10,018 bases of DNA, from assembly GCA_045128635.1 (NCBI GenBank), contig JBGVRS010000008.1:1-10018 (forward strand), read 5' to 3'. Of the stretch, positions 1-4,994 are shown one piece after another. Numbering within the stretch: the first letter of the stretch is position 1; every line of letters starts with the position of its first letter. Origin of the DNA: HGM12587 sp045128635 (GTDB lineage Bacteria > Bacillota > Clostridia > Lachnospirales > Lachnospiraceae). A program made the translations under genes and the position numbers. The notes under the pieces were generated by a model. The model was not told the origin of the DNA, did no database searches, and saw only the letters and a program-made list of their open reading frames with translations.

Positions 1-62
1 ATTAAAACCCCATACATATCGACTCCAGTGACGCAACTTTGTTCACTTTGGCAAAATCAAAC

Positions 63-120
63 GCGGTGCAAACAAAAGGGCAGTTTTTATCATTTAAGAC
101 TGCTTTTTCGTTTACACCGC
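63..120. repeat. Long imperfect hairpin near left edge
   Basis: A 58-base imperfect palindrome. Outer arms 63-73 (GCGGTGCAAAC) and 110-120 (GTTTACACCGC) pair with one mismatch. Inside, AAAAG 74-78 pairs with CTTTT 103-107, and CAGTTTT 81-87 pairs with AAGACTG 96-102 through one G-U, leaving an 8-base loop. Neither side is followed by a clear T-run, so it is not a textbook terminator. It could be a small dispersed repeat, the end of a mobile element, or a processing hairpin downstream of the minus-strand relic at 158-257. The rest of 1-157 shows no gene I can support. Confidence 0.5.
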
Positions 121-157
121 TATCGATTGTAGCCTAAAGAATTTTTCTTTCTACCTC

Positions 158-257
158 TTATCTAAATTCAACTCCATTTTTCTCAGACGCTTGCTTTAAT
201 ACAAATGCAACGATAAGTACCGCACATTCTGAAATGCCGAATGTAAACCATACAATT
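158..257 (-). pseudogene. Relic of a membrane protein C-terminus, possibly MATE exporter
   Basis: Directly after the nitroreductase stop, in another minus-strand frame, the DNA reads as about 33 codons ending in TAA at 158-160. The peptide is a hydrophobic segment (WFTFGISECAVLIVAFVL) followed by a polar basic tail (KQASEKNGVEFR). An aromatic residue followed by a small-residue turn, 'ISE', an aliphatic helix and a short charged tail resembles the last transmembrane helix and tail of MATE-family multidrug/Na+ antiporters, which end in a similar W-x-x-F-x-I-x-E pattern. No start codon or ribosome binding site is present, and an in-frame stop lies a few codons upstream inside the nitroreductase gene, so this is a 3' fragment without its body. 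MATE genes often neighbour MarR regulators, and a marR lies at the other end of this window. The family call is tentative; that this is former coding sequence is more secure. Confidence 0.4.
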
Positions 258-258
258 T

Positions 259-924
259 CTACTCGTCCCAACTAAAATTTTCTTTTCCAGCCCCTAATTC
301 AAAATGATATTTCACAAGTCCAATATCAGCACCACTAAAGATACTTTCTTTGTTTGCAGTGATTACTACCTTGCTTCCTACCCCCTTTATAGTGAACTCC
401 TGCTTATTAAGTGCAGTAGGGGCTAACAGTGCTGCATTCACTCCATCTATAAACCATGCTGGAATTTCACCTATATAACTTGCCACATCTTCATATGTTT
501 TTGATTTGTGTGGAACTCCTTGTGTTGCACCATATCCTACACCTATTACACCAATAACTTTTTTACCATTTGATTTTTCATTTAACTTTCCTCTGTTGAA
601 TGTCCCTCCAACCCACCATGTATTGAGTCCAAGTGTCTGAGCATAAAGCATTATATCCGCACCACACTTACCAAGATTTTCATCCAATTCTGGTGTGTCA
701 TTTCCTTGTAGCACAAAGAAATTTTGAACGCCCTTGGCTAAAATCAATTTGATTAGAGAATTAAAAGCCGATGTATCATTTATTCTAAGTTCTACTGCAA
801 CACCATACTTTTCATTATTCTCTTTCACACGCGTATTCAATTTCTGGACAATATCTTCTGGCATTGACTTATCCAGATACTTACGTACCATATGCCTTGC
901 TTTCATTGCTTCTCTTAAATCCAT
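259..924 (-). CDS. Nitroreductase family protein (TM1586-like)
   Basis: A 221-residue protein of the FMN-dependent nitroreductase fold, closest by motif to the 'putative TM nitroreductase' (TM1586-type) group. The N-terminal ARHMVRKY (residues 9-16) matches the (S/R)RRSxRxY flavin-binding start of the fold. GVQNFFVLQG (65-74), the GGTFN turn (106-110), GVGYGATQGVPHKSKTYEDV (128-147) and NAALLAPTALNKQEF (163-177) are its usual conserved blocks. The protein should be cytoplasmic and reduce nitro or quinone-like compounds with NAD(P)H, though no substrate can be read from sequence. The start is well supported: AGGAGG lies 8 bases before the ATG. Only about 15 bases separate this ribosome binding site from the strong terminator at 956-991, so the gene relies on read-through from the glycan operon or on a promoter overlapping the terminator; I see no clear one. 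Length is normal for the family and the gene looks intact. Confidence 0.85.
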   Translation of the reverse strand: MDLREAMKARHMVRKYLDKSMPEDIVQKLNTRVKENNEKYGVAVELRINDTSAFNSLIKLILAKGVQNFFVLQGNDTPELDENLGKCGADIMLYAQTLGLNTWWVGGTFNRGKLNEKSNGKKVIGVIGVGYGATQGVPHKSKTYEDVASYIGEIPAWFIDGVNAALLAPTALNKQEFTIKGVGSKVVITANKESIFSGADIGLVKYHFELGAGKENFSWDE

Positions 925-955
925 ATCTAAAACCTCCTAAAACAGTTTTTTAAAA

Positions 956-991
956 AGAATCCCCCAGCTTTATATTTAGCTGGGAGATTCT
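956..991 (-). terminator. Strong intrinsic terminator ending the glycan operon
   Basis: Arms 956-969 and 978-991 form a 14-pair stem on the minus-strand transcript (AGAATCTCCCAGCT / AGCTGGGGGATTCT, one U-G pair) with an 8-base loop, followed by a run of five T at 955-951 on the minus strand. The plus strand has no T-run after the stem, so it acts leftward. It follows the orphan copy of the GH3 gene's 3' end and was probably the original terminator of the GH3 gene. Confidence 0.85.
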
Positions 992-998
992 GAGGGAA

Positions 999-1084
999 AT
1001 ATAGGAACTACTTCTTAAGTGATTTTCTGTATTCTTTATATCCCATATATTCTTCTGTTTTACTAAACTGTACTCTACGAACAA
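999..1084 (-). repeat. Orphan 86-bp copy of the GH3 gene 3' end (direct repeat, left copy)
   Basis: This stretch is identical to 4909-4994 apart from one base (1063 C versus 4973 T). On the minus strand it encodes the last 24 or so residues of the GH3 enzyme, from the arginine pair after its second membrane helix to the same TAG stop, with one Asn-to-Ser change (QFSKTEE against QFNKTEE). It has no upstream gene: the transporter gene ends just before it. Its 3' side runs straight into the terminator at 956-991. It is therefore a displaced gene end. With the right copy it brackets the GH2-transporter block in direct orientation. Confidence 0.95.
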
Positions 1085-1110
1085 ATGACCAACACAAGGG
1101 GAGAACTATT

Positions 1111-2646
1111 TTATTTCCATTTATTCATGGCTTCTTCCATGCTCATGCCATTTGCAATTGCTTCTTTTCGCTTTGCATTGATTTCCTGAATTTCTTTCAT
1201 ACGAGGGCCTGACAATTCATAGCCTTTCATTGCCCAAAGCGTCAATGCCCATGCAACCATTGGAATGATACAGAATAATACAATTACTACCATATTCATT
1301 CCTTCTGAATATGGTGTTTCTGCTGTCGGAAGATTCTCTAATCCGATACAAGAAACCGCAATACCTACTACTGTAGCCGATAAAGAAGATACTAACTTAT
1401 CAACCAATGAGAACAACGTTCCCATAATCCCCGGAATATATTTACCGGAACGATAGGTTTCGTAATCAGAACAATCTGCTACCATTGGAATCGGCATATC
1501 TGCTGTTGCATAATATGCACCATAACCAAGCCCAAAACAAAGAATAAATGCTAATGTATAGAGATTAAGGAATAATCCATCCTCATTAAAAATACTTAAG
1601 TTAAACATCGGATTTCCAGGTTTCCATAAAAGAAGGAGTGCTAGTACACCTATATAACAGATAAGCGCCACGCTTACATATTTCATCAAGGATGCCTTCT
1701 GCCCCTCTTTCTGTGAAGTCTTAACCGTCAACATAAAGAATGGAACCGAAAATACATAACCAAGTACCATCATCGGCAGATATAATCCATCATAATTCCC
1801 CATCATACAGCCGTACAACATACAAAGAACCGTTAAGTTTGTTGCAATCGATAACGCTAATTTACTACCGCCACCTGCAATCATCAAACGTTGTAATGGT
1901 TTATTTGCTTTGATAATTGCCACATATTCAGAAATCTTTGTCTGTTCTTGATTATCTCCACCGATACCAAAGTATTTTGAATTATCTTTTTCCCAGATAC
2001 CAATTACTGCAAGGATTGTAAGTACGATAGAAACAACAATACCTATCGGCGTTAAAAACTTATAAAATTCAGCCTTATCATAGTCTGCTACATTGGAACG
2101 GATAATCGGTGCTAAGAACTGCATCAATCCCATTCCTGCCATGGAACCAATCGTATTAAAAATCGTAAATAATGGCCTTTGCTTCGGGTCGTTTGTTAAT
2201 ACGCTCTGTGCTGAACGTGTTACCGAAGTTTGGAATGTATAACCAATTACCCATATTGCATATAAAGCGATAAATGCCATATATCTTAACCACATCTGAT
2301 CTTCGGAAATTGCAGGGCAAATACAATAAAGCATAAATACTGCAAATGCCATAATCATATTTCCAATTACCATAAACGGACGGAATTTACCGAATTTACC
2401 ATTCGTGCGATCCATTAATGCGCCAATAAGCGGATCTGTAATTGCATCAAATACACGCATACCGGTAACCATTGCTGAAGCAAATACCATTGCAATTCCA
2501 AGAATATTATTACCGAATGTAGCAATATACGATAAAATTAATACATAATAAACGTTTGTTGCGCCATTATTCATCGGAAACAGTGCAAGCTGATACATTT
2601 TGGCTCGATTTACACCATCTCCTGCATTTGTTTTTTCATTACCCAT
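1111..2646 (-). CDS. GPH-family sugar:cation symporter (MelB/UidB/XynB-like MFS)
   Basis: A 511-residue polytopic inner-membrane protein of the glycoside-pentoside-hexuronide (GPH) branch of the major facilitator superfamily, which imports sugars, glycosides or glucuronides with Na+ or H+. The diagnostic block is FDAITDPLIGALMDRT followed by KFGKFRP (residues 66-90). Asp67 and Asp71 have the same four-residue spacing as the cation-site aspartates 55 and 59 of MelB. The second family signature, VADCSDYETYRSGKYIPGI, follows a GYGAYYATADMPIPM stretch in the C-terminal half. About 12 hydrophobic segments are visible, and length is typical (450-520). It lies 23 bases behind the GH2 stop, with only a weak GTAGAG ribosome binding site, so it probably depends on GH2 transcription and perhaps translational coupling. 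Context suggests import of products released outside by the GH3 enzyme. Alternatives within the family (beta-glucuronide, beta-xyloside, beta-galactoside carriers) cannot be told apart here. Confidence 0.9.
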   Translation of the reverse strand: MGNEKTNAGDGVNRAKMYQLALFPMNNGATNVYYVLILSYIATFGNNILGIAMVFASAMVTGMRVFDAITDPLIGALMDRTNGKFGKFRPFMVIGNMIMAFAVFMLYCICPAISEDQMWLRYMAFIALYAIWVIGYTFQTSVTRSAQSVLTNDPKQRPLFTIFNTIGSMAGMGLMQFLAPIIRSNVADYDKAEFYKFLTPIGIVVSIVLTILAVIGIWEKDNSKYFGIGGDNQEQTKISEYVAIIKANKPLQRLMIAGGGSKLALSIATNLTVLCMLYGCMMGNYDGLYLPMMVLGYVFSVPFFMLTVKTSQKEGQKASLMKYVSVALICYIGVLALLLLWKPGNPMFNLSIFNEDGLFLNLYTLAFILCFGLGYGAYYATADMPIPMVADCSDYETYRSGKYIPGIMGTLFSLVDKLVSSLSATVVGIAVSCIGLENLPTAETPYSEGMNMVVIVLFCIIPMVAWALTLWAMKGYELSGPRMKEIQEINAKRKEAIANGMSMEEAMNKWK

Positions 2647-2669
2647 AATTATTTCTCTACTTAAAATTT

Positions 2670-4589
2670 CTACATCCAGTTAGAGCTGTCTACTTTAGCA
2701 ACCTTATATTCCGGTCTCTCCTGCTCTACTTTGTAGATTACACAGCTATCTTTATATTTTCCTGCTTTTACTTCCAGTTTATTTTCTTTTTCCAGAACAA
2801 TATCAAACTTAAACACACTCTCTCCTTTTTTTGTTCCTACCAGTTTTCCATTGTGGTACAAAGAAACTTCATTTAAATTTGAATAAACAGTAATCGTCTG
2901 TTTTGCTGCACTTCTATATTCATAACGTTTTCCGGCAAGATATACAAACTTATCCTTCTTGTTCCAGTAAGCCTTGTACAGATAAAATGCGTCTTTCTTA
3001 GTTTTACGGTCAAATGTAATTAAACCTTTATGATTCATACCAGGCTCACCGCCCTGATTTCTTGCATCTGCCGCGAAATCAAACATATTCCAGTAATAAT
3101 GTGCCCACATATATGGGTGGCGTTTGAAACATTCCAGCATATATTCATGATATTTCGAATGATATTCTTCCGAATTATCCCCACGTTTTGGCTTCTTGGA
3201 ATGAAGGTTTGGCATACCCTCTGCACCATATTCGGAATAGCACAGACAACGATTCGGGTAAAGGAAGTGGAAGAACTTAATCCACCAGTCATTTAAGAAA
3301 AATCCCGGAACATACCAACCAAGATATAAATTCCAGCCTACTAAGTCCGTAATGTGTGCTACCGGATGCCAGTGTGGACACATTGCATAACAGGCAAGTG
3401 TTGTTGGTCTTGTCGGGTCCATTTCATGACATAAATCATTTAATACCCGATGATTTTCTAACATCTGCTTCTTTAAACGTGCTCCCGAAATAGTAATCTC
3501 ATTTGAAACACCCCAAACTACGATACATGGATGATTATAATTCTGAATAATCAATTCTTTCATCTGCGAAATCGTATTTTCATTTCCATTTGCTAAATGC
3601 TCTGAAATATATGGAATTTCAGCCCATACAATCATACCTTCCCTATCGCAAAGATCATAGAAATACTGATCATGCTGATAGTGCGCCAATCGGATAGTAT
3701 TCGCACCCACTTCTTTGATTAATGCCATATCTCTGTCATGATGTTCTTTTGAGATTGCATTTCCGATTCCTTTAAAATCCTGATGTCTTGAAACACCATG
3801 AAGCGGATATGATCTGCCGTTTAAGTGAAATCCATCTTTCGGACTAAATTCAAAAGTACGAACACCACAATTACAACCTATTTCATCAAGAATCTCTCCG
3901 TCCTTTTCTAAAAAAGCTTTGATAGTATAAAGATACGGATCGTCTAGACCATCCCATAAATGTACATCTTCTACTAAAAATTCTACTTTTTTTCCTTCTT
4001 TTCTTGCAAGTAAGCGACCTTTTGCATCATGAAGCTGAACAAATATATTCGCATCTGATTTTGTATAGGTCCACACGCGAATCATTGCATCTTTGTCTTT
4101 TACCTCTGTTGTATACTTGATTCCCGGTCCGTTATAATAATCCAACTCAAAATGATCTTTATTTACAATCAAAAACTCTACATCTCGATAAATACCACCA
4201 TAGAATGTAAAGTCAGCTTTCTGCGGATATATCCTGTCATTTACACTATTATCTACTTCTACAATTAATACATTTTCTTCATTTAAAACATCTGTTACAT
4301 CCACACGAAACGTAGAATATCCGCCTTCATGCGAACATACTTCTTTTCCATTTAAAATCACTTTTGCACTGGCGTTTACCCCATGAAATTGTAAATATAC
4401 AAGCTCTTTCTCTTTATTAAACTTTGGTTTGGATAATGTTTTTGTATATTTACAAATTCCACGCCAGTAATCATTTCCACCGTCCTGACCGTCTTTTTCA
4501 TTCCATGTATGCGGCAAATTTAGCTTTACCGCACTGCCATCATGAGAATAAAACATCCAGTTCTCCATAAGTTTTATAATTTTTCTCAT
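2670..4589 (-). CDS. GH2 family glycosidase (beta-galactosidase or beta-glucuronidase type)
   Basis: A 639-residue glycoside hydrolase family 2 enzyme with no signal peptide, so probably cytoplasmic. An N-terminal jelly-roll domain (about 1-140, with LPHTWN 25-30 and FYGGIYRDVEF 129-139) is followed by an immunoglobulin-like domain (about 145-245) and a TIM barrel from GFHLNGRSYPLHGVSRHQD (253-271). The likely acid/base is Glu364 in WGVSNEI and the likely nucleophile is Glu453 in CYSEYGAEG. NQGGEPGMNHKGL (511-523) carries an N-x-K motif (Asn519, Lys521). That motif reads the carboxylate in beta-glucuronidases, but similar N-x-KG sequences also occur in clostridial beta-galactosidases, so the substrate stays open. 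About 100 residues after the barrel form a short beta-rich C-terminal domain. The start is supported by AGGAG 7 bases before the ATG. It forms a tight pair with the transporter gene. The leader contains a long hairpin (4631-4674) and the fossil end of a GH3 gene. Confidence 0.9.
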   Translation of the reverse strand: MRKIIKLMENWMFYSHDGSAVKLNLPHTWNEKDGQDGGNDYWRGICKYTKTLSKPKFNKEKELVYLQFHGVNASAKVILNGKEVCSHEGGYSTFRVDVTDVLNEENVLIVEVDNSVNDRIYPQKADFTFYGGIYRDVEFLIVNKDHFELDYYNGPGIKYTTEVKDKDAMIRVWTYTKSDANIFVQLHDAKGRLLARKEGKKVEFLVEDVHLWDGLDDPYLYTIKAFLEKDGEILDEIGCNCGVRTFEFSPKDGFHLNGRSYPLHGVSRHQDFKGIGNAISKEHHDRDMALIKEVGANTIRLAHYQHDQYFYDLCDREGMIVWAEIPYISEHLANGNENTISQMKELIIQNYNHPCIVVWGVSNEITISGARLKKQMLENHRVLNDLCHEMDPTRPTTLACYAMCPHWHPVAHITDLVGWNLYLGWYVPGFFLNDWWIKFFHFLYPNRCLCYSEYGAEGMPNLHSKKPKRGDNSEEYHSKYHEYMLECFKRHPYMWAHYYWNMFDFAADARNQGGEPGMNHKGLITFDRKTKKDAFYLYKAYWNKKDKFVYLAGKRYEYRSAAKQTITVYSNLNEVSLYHNGKLVGTKKGESVFKFDIVLEKENKLEVKAGKYKDSCVIYKVEQERPEYKVAKVDSSNWM

Positions 4590-4752
4590 GCTTCTTCTCC
4601 TAAGACTGATCTATTCATATCTATTTTTTATGCAAAAAGTCTCCTCACAGTGATACTGCGAGAAAACTTTCGCAACTTTAGAATGAGAACAAAACTATTT
4701 AATTTTACTTATTTTACTTTATTCTTTTTTATTTCGCGTACAGCCATTACTA
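4590..4752 (-). other. AT-rich leader of the GH2 gene, no clear promoter
   Basis: Between the fossil GH3 end (stop at 4750-4752) and the GH2 start the only firm structures are the hairpin at 4631-4674 and the AGGAG ribosome binding site near 4598. The stretch 4690-4740 is very A/T-rich and contains several TAAAAT-like sequences on the minus strand, but none has a convincing -35 partner at 16-18 bases. I therefore do not call a promoter. GH2 may be transcribed from upstream, moderated by the hairpin, or from a promoter I cannot resolve. Confidence 0.4.
4631..4674 (-). terminator. Leader hairpin before GH2: terminator or attenuator candidate
   Basis: Arms 4631-4651 and 4655-4674 form a roughly 20-pair hairpin with a 3-base loop, 42 bases upstream of the GH2 start. 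On the minus-strand transcript the three substitutions all become G-U pairs and one base is bulged, so the fold suits minus-strand RNA better than plus-strand RNA. The descending arm ends in ACTTTTTGCA, giving a five-U tract preceded by A-rich DNA, as in an intrinsic terminator. It may reduce read-through from the GH3 gene into GH2-transporter, or act as an mRNA-stabilising hairpin. A role in conditional attenuation is inference only. Confidence 0.5.
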
Positions 4753-4917
4753 CACTGAATACAGAAAGGCATCTAAAGGTAATACCCCGTCATTCTTTAA
4801 GAGAACAACACCTTCTTCATGTACTCTTTCTGCTACATCTGCACCTGCTGCTTCTAAGTCTTCTTTTGAAGCATATTCAGATTCAAAATATGTTGTGTTT
4901 TCTGTTCCATATAGGAA
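4753..4917 (-). pseudogene. Fossil N-terminal piece of a second GH3 glycosidase gene
   Basis: Immediately after the GH3 stop codon (4918-4920), and in the same frame, 55 sense codons run to a TAG at 4750-4752. Their core (YFESEYASKEDLEAAG, then EEGVVLLKNDGVLPL) aligns with residues 77-116 of the intact neighbour (YFDGDFATTEERLAAG, then AEGATLLVNENNALPL): the same YF...AAG...EG-x-x-LL-x-N...LPL pattern with different residues. It is thus a paralogue of this enzyme class, not a recent copy of it. It lacks a start codon, ribosome binding site, N-terminal anchor and everything after LPL, where similarity stops abruptly near 4774. It is a remnant, expressible only by stop read-through. Confidence 0.75.
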
Positions 4918-4994
4918 CTACTTCTTAAGTGATTTTCTGTATTCTTTATATCCCATATATTCTTCTGTTTTATTAAACTGTACTCTACGAACAA
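4909..4994 (-). repeat. 86-bp direct repeat, right copy (3' end of intact GH3 gene)
   Basis: This is the functional counterpart of the copy at 999-1084: the last 25 codons of the GH3 gene plus nine bases after its stop. The two copies differ at one base. Identity ends abruptly on both sides. To the left this copy leads into the fossil GH3 piece, whereas the other leads into the terminator. To the right it continues into the GH3 gene, whereas the other meets non-coding DNA behind the transporter gene. Recombination between the copies would remove about 3.9 kb carrying GH2 and the transporter and leave the GH3 gene intact in front of the terminator. Confidence 0.95.

Noticed and set aside
1..157. 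Plus-strand open frames at the left edge as the end of a protein gene
   Set aside because: More than one frame is open over this short stretch, none resembles a known family, and the region is dominated by the hairpin.
3030..3296. Overlapping open frames on both strands inside the GH2 gene
   Set aside because: They are shadows of a clear GH2 coding region with catalytic motifs; the peptides show no family pattern and no ribosome binding sites.
4542..4928. Plus-strand open frame of 128 codons across the GH2 leader
   Set aside because: Low-complexity leucine/histidine-rich peptide antisense to the GH3 relic and GH2 start, with no supporting ribosome binding site or motif.
999..4994. The 86-bp repeats as terminal repeats of a transposon or an integrase attachment site
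   Set aside because: No transposase or integrase lies between them, and the repeat is simply the coding 3' end of the GH3 gene. Homologous recombination or duplication explains it better.
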